Shown here piece by piece: positions 1 to 9,046 of a stretch of DNA of 64,000 nt. The position numbers and the translations under genes are program-made. This stretch comes from Pseudoalteromonas byunsanensis (lineage in GTDB: Bacteria > Pseudomonadota > Gammaproteobacteria > Enterobacterales > Alteromonadaceae). The notes below the pieces were generated by a model. That model made no database searches, was not told the DNA's origin, and was given only the letters and a program-made list of their open reading frames with translations. Location: positions 124,001 to 188,000 of the forward strand of contig NZ_MNAN01000032.1 in the NCBI RefSeq assembly GCF_001854475.1. The letters are read 5' to 3'. The number at the start of each line of letters is the position of its first letter. Positions within the stretch are counted from its first letter, which is position 1.

Positions 1-497
1 GCACGAATAAACAAGAACATAGCCTTAAGTTCATCCCCACCTGCACCTGTATAACTACTTGCCAGCGAGCGAGCATGATCTGCGATGGTATTCATTTTAC
101 TGCTTGTAAAAATCGCGACTTGGCTTGCGCTACTTGCATTGAATAGCTCGTTCACACAGTTACTACCCTGCGATTTAACCTGTTCAACCAGTTGGCTACC
201 AGAAGAGTTAGCAAATGCATTGATATCACAGCTTAGTAACACATCAGAAGCCTGAGATGTCATAACTTGTCGTAATCTAAGTTGTGGACTAATAGGGGCC
301 ACATCTTGCAGTTGTGACGCTGCCACCGGCGCTCGTTCATCCACTTGGTCATGTTCATGACCGTGATAGATATGCTTAACTGATTGTTCTGTATGTGGTT
401 GTGTGAGCGCTAGTCCACGATGCTCCGCCGCATTAACAGTCAGGTTTAGGCTCATTCCTAGTACGGGCAGAGCTAACGCTATTTTATTAAGTTTCAT
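1..497 (-). CDS. Secreted collagenase, peptidase M9 family (5' part only)
   Basis: This is an open frame from an ATG at 497 running off the left edge, so only about 165 N-terminal residues are visible. It begins with a signal peptide (MKLNKIALALPVLGM...VNAAE). After a low-complexity stretch rich in His and Gln it enters a domain with CDINAFAN, CVNELFNASSAS and ELKAMFLFIRA, which resembles the N-terminal domain of Vibrio-type M9 collagenases. That family are zinc metalloproteases secreted to degrade collagen and gelatin. The catalytic HExxH lies outside the window, so activity cannot be judged. The family call rests on recalled similarity of the M9 N-domain. Confidence 0.75.
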   Translation of the reverse strand, partial: MKLNKIALALPVLGMSLNLTVNAAEHRGLALTQPHTEQSVKHIYHGHEHDQVDERAPVAASQLQDVAPISPQLRLRQVMTSQASDVLLSCDINAFANSSGSQLVEQVKSQGSNCVNELFNASSASQVAIFTSSKMNTIADHARSLASSYTGAGGDELKAMFLFIR

Positions 498-742
498 AAT
501 GTACCTTTGTATGTTGTGTATCCAAACCCATCAAATTTGATAACGGGCATTTAATTATTAACACCAAATACATAATGTATACAATATATTTTATATAACT
601 TTAATGAATAACCACATAATTTTATATGTAAACCGGGACAATCGAATCATGATAATTCTTTGAAAATATGGGTAATTAATGGATAAGACGGGTACTATCT
701 CGAATGATAAAAAACAAAATAAAAATTTATAAATACTTGGAT

Positions 743-2236
743 TTACTGGTGGGCGTAGCAAGCTACAACTGCTAGTTCTCTAAAATTAGAGCTTTTAGCA
801 AGTGGATCTGCTGACAAGTGAACAAAATTTGCGGTATCACCTTCTTTTAAAATACCCAGATTAAAACCTAAGTGATCAGCTGCAGCTTTAGTAATGGCAT
901 TAAGTGACTGAGGTTTTGACAAACATTGGTCTGGCAACAAAACTCTTTCGTCGCGAGTGTAACACCCGGGCGCATATTCCATCATACGGCTACATGCTTG
1001 CTCTGCAGCTCGTAACGGGCTGAGCGGCAGAACCGGAAAACCAGATTGCAAACATACATTGTATCCCTGTTCCATTAGCTGCTGACAGGGCTGTAACATT
1101 GACTGTCCGTGATAGCTTTTTACCCAATCATAACCACAGTAACCAACCTCACCAATATTAATCGCTATTGAACGATTTGCTGCAGGTTGTACTGCTTGAT
1201 GGTGGGTACTTAAACAAGCCAAACTATTTAGTTCCTGTAACCAACTGTGTTTTGGCTCAACTAAATTTATCGCGGGGTTAGTCTGTTGATACTGAGTGAG
1301 TACCTTTCGTGCAAATGGATGACTATCAATAGTGCCTATATGAGTAATTCCAGATGAACGCGCACGCTCGATGAGACTGTCAATTTGCGCAAACATATTC
1401 ATTAATTGCCGCCTTAGCTGGTCCTCTGGCAAGGCCTCAACCAGCCACACGAGCTGCTCGTTGAGCAGTCCATTTTGGCGGCGAACTAAATCAAAAAATA
1501 TAGCTTTTGAGGAAAAGGGATTAGCGGCATGATTTTCTAAGTACGCGTAAATTGCTTCCAATGCGCTGTCGTTAACGTAGGCTATCGCACTGGTTGCATC
1601 TAAAATAGCTACAGGTCTATCGATACAAACTTGTTGAATCAATTCATAAACATTATGCTGACTTGTTTGTGCACTCTCATCAAGCAACACACTATATAAT
1701 CCGTAACCGAGCAACCAGTCCTTCGGCTTTAAGCCTTTGTCAAGATACAGTAATGCGCGAGCAATATAATTCAAACCATAATTGGGCATCAATTTCTGCC
1801 AACCACAGTCAAAGCCAAACGGTCCAATATGTGACCACTGCTGTAACATAGCACTAATAACTAAATTCATATTCGGTTCGATAAAACCTGGGCATAATAC
1901 CTGCTCTTCCCCTAAATATTGATAGCGAACATTAATATCTAGACGCGCCACATAACGCTGAACGTCATGATGACTGCCCAAAATAACAACTTTGTTATTG
2001 CTAACTAACATCGCCTCTACCGTTTCAACTGTAGGGTAAAATTGGGTATAGATTTTTCCTAAAAAGACTTGGTTGTTTGGGGCTATGGAGGGTCTTTGAC
2101 TACGAACAGGTTCTAGAGCCAATGAAAACTCTGACAGCCTATCAAGTAAACTGTCAAAAAATATATGATTAAGAGAAAATCGTGCGCTTGGCTTAGATAA
2201 TCCTTCCACAGTATGCATCCCACATGTAACACACAC
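743..2236 (-). CDS. Amidohydrolase-like protein (YtcJ/Amidohydro_3 fold) lacking metal ligands
   Basis: A 497-residue protein with the overall pattern of the YtcJ-type amidohydrolase family. It shows PGFIEPNMNL (116-125) where the family has PGFIDSHVHL, a GITHIGTIDSHP segment near 296, SGFPVLPLSPLRA near 398 where the family has SDWPV-type sequence, and a C-terminal LGILKEGDTANFVHL strand typical of amidohydrolase ends. Both histidines of the first metal motif are Asn (N122, N124), and the usual late Asp is Gly399. It is therefore unlikely to be an ordinary metal-dependent hydrolase. The start is a GTG at 2236; an in-frame ATG at 2218 is an alternative. No signal peptide is evident. Function unknown. 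Confidence 0.6.
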   Translation of the reverse strand: MCVTCGMHTVEGLSKPSARFSLNHIFFDSLLDRLSEFSLALEPVRSQRPSIAPNNQVFLGKIYTQFYPTVETVEAMLVSNNKVVILGSHHDVQRYVARLDINVRYQYLGEEQVLCPGFIEPNMNLVISAMLQQWSHIGPFGFDCGWQKLMPNYGLNYIARALLYLDKGLKPKDWLLGYGLYSVLLDESAQTSQHNVYELIQQVCIDRPVAILDATSAIAYVNDSALEAIYAYLENHAANPFSSKAIFFDLVRRQNGLLNEQLVWLVEALPEDQLRRQLMNMFAQIDSLIERARSSGITHIGTIDSHPFARKVLTQYQQTNPAINLVEPKHSWLQELNSLACLSTHHQAVQPAANRSIAINIGEVGYCGYDWVKSYHGQSMLQPCQQLMEQGYNVCLQSGFPVLPLSPLRAAEQACSRMMEYAPGCYTRDERVLLPDQCLSKPQSLNAITKAAADHLGFNLGILKEGDTANFVHLSADPLAKSSNFRELAVVACYAHQ

Positions 2237-2297
2237 TAACGTTAGACTAATACCAAAAAACTGCCATTACTGTTCATTACAGCTTTAAGCAAACTGC

Positions 2298-2323
2298 GTT
2301 GCGTGCATTTATTCGCACGCAAC
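2298..2323 (-). terminator. Stem-loop at the 3' end of cysB
   Basis: A perfect 9-bp inverted repeat (GTTGCGTGC / GCACGCAAC) with an 8-nt loop lies 15 bases past the cysB stop. Only a short weak T-rich stretch follows in the minus direction, so terminator function is likely but not certain. Confidence 0.5.
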
Positions 2324-2338
2324 TAGCGCTGCGTATTG

Positions 2339-3319
<981 letters not shown>

Positions 3320-3443
3320 TTATTTTTTTCTTTTTAGTTTTTACAAGGCAATGAACACGGCGCGTTATTTAATGGTATATGCAAGAGACAAAGCCAATCT
3401 TCCTAAGGCTAGCATAATTACATCTATGGAGATAGCTCTAGGC

Positions 3444-3466
3444 TTATCTGTTTGTTTAACAGATAA
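3444..3466. other. Palindrome upstream of cysB
   Basis: A 9-bp perfect inverted repeat (TTATCTGTT, 5-nt gap, AACAGATAA) sits in the 290-bp region between cysB and the divergent gene at 3607. It could be an operator, for example for autoregulation, or an RNA hairpin. No poly-T follows, so a terminator is unlikely. A 68-codon frame over this stretch was not accepted as a gene. Nothing else is obvious in the region. Confidence 0.3.
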
Positions 3467-3606
3467 AACTGTGTCTTGGTCTATAATGATAAATAATGAT
3501 TTTCAAAATATTTTTCATACATGTGAACGGAAAACTGTTCAGAATGCAATTAATTGATGTAAGATAAAAATTCATCTTTTGATTCGTGGTCTAAGAGAAA
3601 TTTGTT

Positions 3607-4368
3607 ATGTTCGTTTCTATTATTATTATGCTAATTGTTGCACTGATCGTCATTGCGGTTTGGGTCAGCGCCGTACAGCAGCATAGAGAAAAACAAGAAG
3701 CTGAGCGTAGAAAGGAATTAGCGAAACAGAAAAAAATTATCGAGGAATCTGAAGACATCATCGTTAATAGCTGTAATATTCCTATGTCGGACCTAATCTT
3801 ACGGGTCCTACAGCGCAGAGTTTATGACGCGCTGGCGTCCATGGTTGAGCTTTCACCGACAAATCGAGAATTAAAAAGCCGCCTGAACGACGCTAAAGAG
3901 CGTTTAAGTTCGTCCATTAACCCTGAGTCACAAATTGATAGTTTAAGTCTGCCCGATGCTGACAAACAATTAATTGCGCTGGTACAGGGCATTAAGCGTC
4001 TTCGTCACGTACTTCGTGCAGAGCATTCAAAAGGTAAAGTTGATACGCAGTTATTCGTAGCCGAAGACAAACGTCTTGAAAAGCTACAGTTACGGATTAA
4101 TGTTGAAAGTCAAATTAAACGTGGCGTCTCAGCTAGAACCGCAAACATGGTCGGCTCAGCACGCCAATACTTCGAAAAAGCTTATGCAACTATTTGTTCA
4201 GTTTCATACACCGATGAATATGTAGAAGAGAAAAAGGCGCAACTTACAACCTTGCTAGATGAAATCAGTACCGAGCTCAAGGCTTCAAATGCCTCTGCTG
4301 TCAAAAAGAAAAAAGAAAAAGAAAGAGACGATCTAGACGTGTTGTTTGCACCAAAGAAAAAGTGGTAA
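3607..4368 (+). CDS. Membrane-anchored protein of unknown function
   Basis: A 253-residue protein that begins with one hydrophobic segment (residues 1-22, IIIMLIVALIVIAVWV) and continues as a highly charged, mostly helical cytoplasmic region with Lys/Glu-rich stretches (EKQEAERRKELAKQKK) and a basic tail (KKKKEKERDD...APKKKW). This suggests a single-pass inner-membrane protein with a coiled-coil character. I recognise no domain. It stands alone between cysB and a convergent permease gene, and its last codons form the left arm of a bidirectional terminator. Function not assigned. Confidence 0.8.
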   Translation: MFVSIIIMLIVALIVIAVWVSAVQQHREKQEAERRKELAKQKKIIEESEDIIVNSCNIPMSDLILRVLQRRVYDALASMVELSPTNRELKSRLNDAKERLSSSINPESQIDSLSLPDADKQLIALVQGIKRLRHVLRAEHSKGKVDTQLFVAEDKRLEKLQLRINVESQIKRGVSARTANMVGSARQYFEKAYATICSVSYTDEYVEEKKAQLTTLLDEISTELKASNASAVKKKKEKERDDLDVLFAPKKKW

Positions 4369-4383
4369 CAAGCACCACTTTTT
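4357..4383. terminator. Bidirectional terminator between convergent genes
   Basis: AAAAAGTGGT and ACCACTTTTT form a 10-bp stem with a 7-nt loop. The A tract on one side and T tract on the other serve both the gene ending at 4368 and the permease ending at 4406. The left arm overlaps the last codons of the upstream gene. Confidence 0.75.
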
Positions 4384-4405
4384 GCATATTTTTCAAGTTT
4401 CTTCG

Positions 4406-5695
4406 CTACTCCATAGCAAACTTTAAAATAAACAGTACTGTAAGTAGCCATACACTTAGCGTGATTTCATGTGATTTACGACAAATCACTTTAACCGCTG
4501 TATAAGCAATAAAACCTAATGCTATCCCGTGAGCGATTGAGAAAGTCAATGGTGTCATTAATAGCACCACGCTCACTGGAATTGCATCGCTCATGTCATC
4601 CCAGTTTACAGACTTAAGGTTTTGCAACATCAAGACTGCAACGTACAGAATTGCCCCAGCAGTAGCGTAAGCAGGCACCATTTTAGCCAATGGGGCAAAA
4701 AATATCATGAGTAAAAAACAAACGCCCACTGTCACGGCTGTTAAACCCGTTTTCCCCCCAACCGATACTCCTGAAACAGATTCAATGTACGATGTGGTTG
4801 TAGATGTTCCCAACATTGCCCCTGCTATCGTGGCAGTACTGTCTGCCGACAATGCTCGACCTAGTCTTGGCATTCTACCATATTTATCAGCCAAACCTGC
4901 TTTATGAGTAACCGCAACCAACGTACCCGATGTATCAAATAGGTCAACGAACAAGAATGCAAACACCACACTAAGCATAGAAAGCTCCAAGGCGCTAGCA
5001 ACATCCAACTGCATCATAGTGGGTACGACACTAGGTGGTGCAGATACCAGCCCTTGATACGAAACTAGGCCTAAACTTAATGCCACAGCTGTGACCGCAA
5101 ATATACTGATAAGTACGCCACTTTTTACTTCTCTGAACATCAACGCAGCGATAATGAAAAAGCTCAATATCGCAAGCAAGGGACCCGCCTGAGTAATATC
5201 ACCAAGCTGTACCAATGTGGCTGGACTTGCGATAATAATGCCCGCATTTTTAAGTGCGATTAACGCTAAGAAAGCGCCGATACCAGTAGCAATAGCCTGT
5301 TTTAAAACTAAGGGAATAGCCTGAATCACCCATTCTCGTATTTTAAATATGCTTAACAGTAGAAATAGGCATCCTGATAAAAATACCGCGCCCAATGCGG
5401 ATTGCCAGTGATGACCCATCCCCAACACCACACCGTAAGTAAAAAATGCATTTAGTCCCATCCCCGGTGCCAGTGCTAGCGGATAATTAGCCCAAAACCC
5501 CATAATGAAGCACCCGATGGCCGCCGCTACACACGTTGCGACAAATGCAGCCCCAAGGTCGATACCCGCTTCGGCTAACATAGGAGGATTTACAAATATG
5601 ATGTAGACCATAGTCACAAATGTGGTCAACCCGGCAATGATCTCAGTCCTAACAGAAGAACCTTGCTGGCGTATATTGAATAGGCGTTCTAACAT
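4406..5695 (-). CDS. AzgA-type guanine/hypoxanthine permease (NCS2)
   Basis: A 429-residue polytopic inner-membrane transporter of the AzgA branch of the NCS2 nucleobase:cation symporters. Diagnostic segments are the N-terminal RTEIIAGLTTFVTMVYIIFVNP, the APGMGLNAFFTY motif near residue 75, LFVDLFDTSGTLVAV near 250 and the STTTSYIESVSGVSVGGKTG region near 300. Many hydrophobic segments fit the 14-helix NCS2 fold. Family members import guanine, hypoxanthine or adenine with protons; which base is used here cannot be decided. It is a single gene, convergent with 3607-4368 and divergent from the Sel1 gene at 5815. Confidence 0.9.
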   Translation of the reverse strand: MLERLFNIRQQGSSVRTEIIAGLTTFVTMVYIIFVNPPMLAEAGIDLGAAFVATCVAAAIGCFIMGFWANYPLALAPGMGLNAFFTYGVVLGMGHHWQSALGAVFLSGCLFLLLSIFKIREWVIQAIPLVLKQAIATGIGAFLALIALKNAGIIIASPATLVQLGDITQAGPLLAILSFFIIAALMFREVKSGVLISIFAVTAVALSLGLVSYQGLVSAPPSVVPTMMQLDVASALELSMLSVVFAFLFVDLFDTSGTLVAVTHKAGLADKYGRMPRLGRALSADSTATIAGAMLGTSTTTSYIESVSGVSVGGKTGLTAVTVGVCFLLMIFFAPLAKMVPAYATAGAILYVAVLMLQNLKSVNWDDMSDAIPVSVVLLMTPLTFSIAHGIALGFIAYTAVKVICRKSHEITLSVWLLTVLFILKFAME

Positions 5696-5814
5696 AATAT
5701 AGGTTTAAATTTGGAAACAAGTGTTTGGATTTTAACATAAACCACTGGTTTATTCGGACAAATTCGTTAGAATTCAACTACACTTGCTAATGGGCTTATT
5801 ATTGCGGTTAAACT

Positions 5815-6264
5815 ATGGAACGAGATCAATTCGAAAATTCAGCAAGCCAAGATTTAGAGCAGCAGTTGCTTAATGTATTGGACTTTGTAACTTCCCCAAT
5901 TAGTAGTGACGCCCAGTTACCACAGGATAACGATCCTCAGCTCGCTTTAAAAAAAGGCTTATATTACCTAGGGGAAAAAGCCTTTCCTCTTGCTGCTAAA
6001 TGGCTTCGTATGTCAGCCATGTCGGGTAATTATAAAGCGCAGTTTTATCTTGGCCTACTCTTTGTTAAAGGACAAGGCCTGCCACAAAGCCCATTCCACG
6101 CCATGGCTTGGTTAGTACTTGCACAAAGTCAAGGAATGGAAGCCGCCAGCGCAATGATAGAGCAATTAAAACCTCACTTGAGCACAAAGCGTATTAAAGA
6201 TGCTCACTGTTATGCAGCAACACTGTACGAACAAATACATCAGTTGACCTATATCCAGTCCTAG
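5815..6264 (+). CDS. Small Sel1-repeat protein
   Basis: A 149-residue, probably cytoplasmic protein without a signal peptide. The centre carries Sel1/TPR-like helical repeats: FPLAAKWLRMSAMSGNYKAQ, then FYLGLLFVKGQGLPQSPFHA and MAWLVLAQSQGMEAA. Such repeats usually mediate protein contacts. No catalytic motif is seen, and neighbours do not suggest a role. It is monocistronic and divergent from the permease gene. Confidence 0.75.
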   Translation: MERDQFENSASQDLEQQLLNVLDFVTSPISSDAQLPQDNDPQLALKKGLYYLGEKAFPLAAKWLRMSAMSGNYKAQFYLGLLFVKGQGLPQSPFHAMAWLVLAQSQGMEAASAMIEQLKPHLSTKRIKDAHCYAATLYEQIHQLTYIQS

Positions 6265-6379
6265 TTTAGCTAAAAGGTTTTATTATTACTTTCATAGACA
6301 TGGCAAGGAACCATGCACTTCCTCACGGCCACATCTGCGACTTTGTATAAAAAAGTGACAATTTTCACTTGCATCTAAT

Positions 6380-6424
6380 TACTGTATAAACTACTGTATA
6401 TAAATACTGTATATAACACCAGTG
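6380..6424 (+). promoter_or_regulatory. Stacked LexA (SOS) sites in front of sulA
   Basis: TACTGTATA occurs three times, at 6380, 6392 and 6405, spaced 12 and 13 bases apart. The last copy extends to TACTGTATATAACACCAGTG (6405-6424), close to the LexA box consensus CTGT-N8-ACAG with one core mismatch. The middle copy (6392-6411) also reads as a near-box. The array ends 8 bases before the sulA ATG, as expected for LexA repression. Confidence 0.75.
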
Positions 6425-6432
6425 AGTTGATT

Positions 6433-6870
6433 ATGTTGCAAACAAGTTCAGTTTTAGAAGTTACATCGGGTTTACCACAGTCACCAGTAAGTAATATCCA
6501 TCATGTGACAACAGAGGATGATATTTGTGCAAGCCTAGCATTGCTCAAAATTGTTCATCAGTGTAATCAAAAACAAGGCTGGACACTGTTGATAGCCCCC
6601 GATAATGTGCCAAATAAAGCAATGATTGATAGCTGCTCTATTGATACCAATAAATTATTGGTGATAAGAAGAAAGCATATAGTTGATTTAAACTATGTTT
6701 TATCTTCAGCATTAAAAAATGGTAACTTCGCAGCAGTAATCACTTGGACAGATATTCTCAGTTCCAGTGAATTGAAAGATATGAATTTACCCAACTCGGA
6801 CACTGAAATTTTCTGTTTTTCTAAAACTAAGCAACTAGAAAAGTGTACAATGCCCGCATTTATTTCTTAA
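6433..6870 (+). CDS. sulA: SulA-like cell division inhibitor
   Basis: A 145-residue protein with the SulA core: QGWTLLIAPDNVPNKAMID, then DTNKLLVIRRKHIVDL and NGNFAAVITWTDIL. SulA is induced in the SOS response and blocks FtsZ assembly, delaying division during DNA repair. Identification is strengthened by the LexA-type sites directly upstream. I start at the ATG at 6433; a TTG two codons earlier is possible. The N-terminal 30 residues are variable. It is followed after 12 bases by ychJ, probably in one transcript. Confidence 0.85.
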   Translation: MLQTSSVLEVTSGLPQSPVSNIHHVTTEDDICASLALLKIVHQCNQKQGWTLLIAPDNVPNKAMIDSCSIDTNKLLVIRRKHIVDLNYVLSSALKNGNFAAVITWTDILSSSELKDMNLPNSDTEIFCFSKTKQLEKCTMPAFIS

Positions 6871-6882
6871 TGTGTATAAGTT

Positions 6883-7341
6883 ATGTGTTATTGCTCAAAT
6901 GAGGCACCTTTTCAACAATGTTGCGAACCTTTTATTTCTGGGGCTGAATCGCCTAAAACAGCAGAACAATTAATGCGTTCACGCTATAGCGCATATGTAG
7001 TAAAAAATGCGCAATACATAAGAGAAACCTACGCAAAAGAAGAACAAAAACACCATAGCGTTGAAGACATTTTGGCATTTGCAAGTGCTGTTGACTTTAT
7101 TAGCTTAGAAATATTATCGGCTAGCGATGCAGCTGATGGTAGTATTGTTGAGTTTCAAGCCACCTATATAACAGAAAACAAAGTCTGTGTGCTTCATGAG
7201 CGATCAAACTTTATTTTGGAGGCTGGTTTATGGAAATACTTAGACGGCCACATTTATCCAACTCCTGAAATAAAACTAGGCAGAAATGACGAGTGCCCAT
7301 GTGGCAGTGGTAAGAAGTTTAAAAAGTGCCATAGCACCTGA
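6883..7341 (+). CDS. ychJ: YchJ family protein with SEC-C metal-binding motif
   Basis: A 152-residue YchJ-family protein. The N-terminus has MCYCSNEAPFQQCCEPF followed by AEQLMRSRYSAY, the family hallmark, and the C-terminus has GRNDECPCGSGKKFKKCH, a SEC-C zinc-binding motif (CxC...CH). The middle is an NTF2-like fold. The biochemical role of YchJ is not established. Its start lies 12 bases after the sulA stop, so it is probably co-transcribed and may be SOS-induced by proximity. Confidence 0.9.
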   Translation: MCYCSNEAPFQQCCEPFISGAESPKTAEQLMRSRYSAYVVKNAQYIRETYAKEEQKHHSVEDILAFASAVDFISLEILSASDAADGSIVEFQATYITENKVCVLHERSNFILEAGLWKYLDGHIYPTPEIKLGRNDECPCGSGKKFKKCHST

Positions 7342-7351
7342 CGGGCGTTAC

Positions 7352-7873
7352 TTAGGCCGTTAGCTGTAACGCGCTTTGCATCTGCCCGCTGGCTAGTTGG
7401 TCATAAAAGCCCGCTGCATTCATAGCGGGTTTCTCTTCTTTCGAAGCCCCATTTTTAACCGATTCTAATCGCTTTCTTACCGCTATCTCGCAATTATCCA
7501 CAACAACCAATGGAATATGAGCCTTATCATTACGTATAGCTAAAGGCTCAGGTGACAAACACTGTTGTAGTTTCAAGGTGGTTAAGCTGCTTTGTGCTAA
7601 CCTTGCAGCATTATCTTGGCCTATTAACATATCATAGGTTTCTGGCGCTAATGCTTGCTGAGGGCCAATTTGAAGTTCCTTTTTAAGTGCAGACTCTGAG
7701 AGTTCAGCCTCAATGAGTTCTGACTCTGGTAAATGAAATTGACTAAATTCTAATGCGTCTTGAGAAAGCATCGCCAGTAACATGGAAAAATCAGCGCGAC
7801 GATGCTCGGTCACGCTAACCGAAAGTGCGTTGCCGAGTTGGTCTTCCCTGGTTAATACCACATCAAATTGCAT
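7352..7873 (-). CDS. VC2046/SO_2500 family protein, unknown function
   Basis: A 173-residue acidic soluble protein without signal peptide. The segment TEHRRADFSMLLAMLSQDA followed by EFSQFHLP resembles the small gammaproteobacterial family named after VC2046 and SO_2500, recalled from memory rather than by search. The C-terminal half contains a conserved-looking HIPLVVVDNCEIAVRKRLE stretch. No catalytic motif is apparent. It is convergent with ychJ (10-base gap) and divergent from the tRNA-Tyr cluster. Confidence 0.65.
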   Translation of the reverse strand: MQFDVVLTREDQLGNALSVSVTEHRRADFSMLLAMLSQDALEFSQFHLPESELIEAELSESALKKELQIGPQQALAPETYDMLIGQDNAARLAQSSLTTLKLQQCLSPEPLAIRNDKAHIPLVVVDNCEIAVRKRLESVKNGASKEEKPAMNAAGFYDQLASGQMQSALQLTA

Positions 7874-7942
7874 AGAGTTTCACCAATTAATCACTGAACT
7901 ATGCTTTTATCGGCATTTTTTAAAATTTCTTTAGCAGTTTTC

Positions 7943-7970
7943 TTTACTTAATAAGAAACTTTGATATTAT
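7943..7970 (+). promoter_or_regulatory. Promoter of the tRNA-Tyr cluster
   Basis: TTTACT (7943-7948), a 16-base spacer and TATTAT (7965-7970) form a sigma-70-like promoter. A GC-rich discriminator (ACCGCCG) follows, as is typical for stable-RNA promoters under stringent control. It ends 15 bases before the first tRNA. Confidence 0.6.
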
Positions 7971-7985
7971 CACCGCCGTTGTTGA

Positions 7986-8070
7986 GGAGGGGTTCCCGAG
8001 CGGCCAAAGGGATCAGACTGTAAATCTGACGGCACTGCCTTCGCTGGTTCGAATCCAGCCCCCTCCACCA
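7986..8070 (+). tRNA. tRNA-Tyr (anticodon GTA), copy 1
   Basis: 85 nt including an encoded CCA end. The acceptor stem GGAGGGG/CCCCTCC, D-arm, anticodon stem TCAGA/TCTGA with GTA at 8020-8022, long class II variable arm and T-arm GCTGG-TTCGAAT-CCAGC all fold. Identical to the two following copies. Confidence 0.98.
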
Positions 8071-8091
8071 CCAACAACACAAATACAATTT

Positions 8092-8176
8092 GGAGGGGTT
8101 CCCGAGCGGCCAAAGGGATCAGACTGTAAATCTGACGGCACTGCCTTCGCTGGTTCGAATCCAGCCCCCTCCACCA
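8092..8176 (+). tRNA. tRNA-Tyr (anticodon GTA), copy 2
   Basis: Identical 85-nt sequence to copy 1, 21 bases downstream, with encoded CCA. It is flanked by an 8-bp inverted repeat (TACAATTT at 8084-8091 and AAATTGTA at 8176-8183) that could extend the acceptor helix in the precursor and affect processing. Confidence 0.98.
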
Positions 8177-8193
8177 AATTGTATACTCCCTGA

Positions 8194-8278
8194 GGAGGGG
8201 TTCCCGAGCGGCCAAAGGGATCAGACTGTAAATCTGACGGCACTGCCTTCGCTGGTTCGAATCCAGCCCCCTCCACCA
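8194..8278 (+). tRNA. tRNA-Tyr (anticodon GTA), copy 3
   Basis: Third identical 85-nt copy with encoded CCA, 17 bases after copy 2. It ends only 5 bases before the stop codon of the convergent ygjP gene, so the cluster's terminator must lie inside or beyond that gene. Confidence 0.98.
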
Positions 8279-8283
8279 CTTCT

Positions 8284-8961
8284 TTAATCTTTAGCTATAA
8301 ATAACTGCTTACCATTTTCTTTGAACCAATTGACTGCTTCTTTGTAGTTCGAATCATATTGACCTACAAGTTGCCAAAATTCTCTGCTATGCGATAAAAT
8401 ATGGCAGTGCGCCAACTCATGTACCATCACATAATCCACCATTCTCTTTGGCGCACCAGCAAGTAGTATATTGAATGTAAGTGCATACTGACTAGAACAG
8501 CTTCCCCAACGACTTTTGTATTCTCTAAATTTCACATTGGCTACGGGCGCATTCATTTGTGTGCTAAGTTGATGTAATTTGCTATCTATGTATTGCTCAA
8601 GCTCAACTGCTAATAAATTTATGAGTTCGACCCTAATCGATTTAACCGAAGAACGCGTTGATGTTTTGACAACCACATGCTTTTTTTGATGATCAATATA
8701 TGATGAAGCCCCGAATGAAAACGCATATTCCTCGCCAAAGATAAGTACACTATTGCTCTGCCATGGTGTTTGCACTTGTACACCCACTGAGAGCCGTTTT
8801 TGCTGAGCCTCTACCCAAGGCTTTTTTGTACTCAGCCACCGCTCTACCTCAGTCATACACGCACCATATGGTGCATACACATGGATGCCTTTAGCTGTAA
8901 CTTTTAATGCAACGGTCTTACGCTTTTTGCTGAGCTTTAGCTGATATTCAAACATCTTCAA
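8284..8961 (-). CDS. ygjP: YgjP-like metal-dependent hydrolase (DUF45/M48-type)
   Basis: A 225-residue protein with the YgjP domain: REYKSRWGSCSS (147-157), then MVHELAHCHILSHSREFW with the zinc motif HELAH at 181-185 and a third ligand-like His at 191. No membrane segment or signal peptide is present, so it is cytoplasmic. Family members carry a metalloprotease-like HExxH fold, but their substrate is unsettled. It is convergent with the tRNA-Tyr genes and divergent from the channel gene at 9047. Confidence 0.88.
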   Translation of the reverse strand: MKMFEYQLKLSKKRKTVALKVTAKGIHVYAPYGACMTEVERWLSTKKPWVEAQQKRLSVGVQVQTPWQSNSVLIFGEEYAFSFGASSYIDHQKKHVVVKTSTRSSVKSIRVELINLLAVELEQYIDSKLHQLSTQMNAPVANVKFREYKSRWGSCSSQYALTFNILLAGAPKRMVDYVMVHELAHCHILSHSREFWQLVGQYDSNYKEAVNWFKENGKQLFIAKD

Positions 8962-9046
8962 TAAAAAAAAGTTTCACTCCGTTCATTCTACCCCGCCAAT
9001 TAGCTGCTAATCTATAAAAATAAATGGCTAAAGAGATCAAATATCT

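Noticed and set aside
3351..3557. 68-codon plus-strand frame upstream of cysB
   Set aside because: No convincing ribosome site, no recognisable protein character, and it spans a palindrome in a promoter region.
7970..8287. Overlapping frames across the tRNA-Tyr cluster encoding repeated EGAGFEPAKAVPSDL-type or EGFPSGQRDQTV-type peptides
   Set aside because: These are conceptual translations of tRNA genes, a well-known false-gene pattern; the three tRNAs explain the repeats fully.
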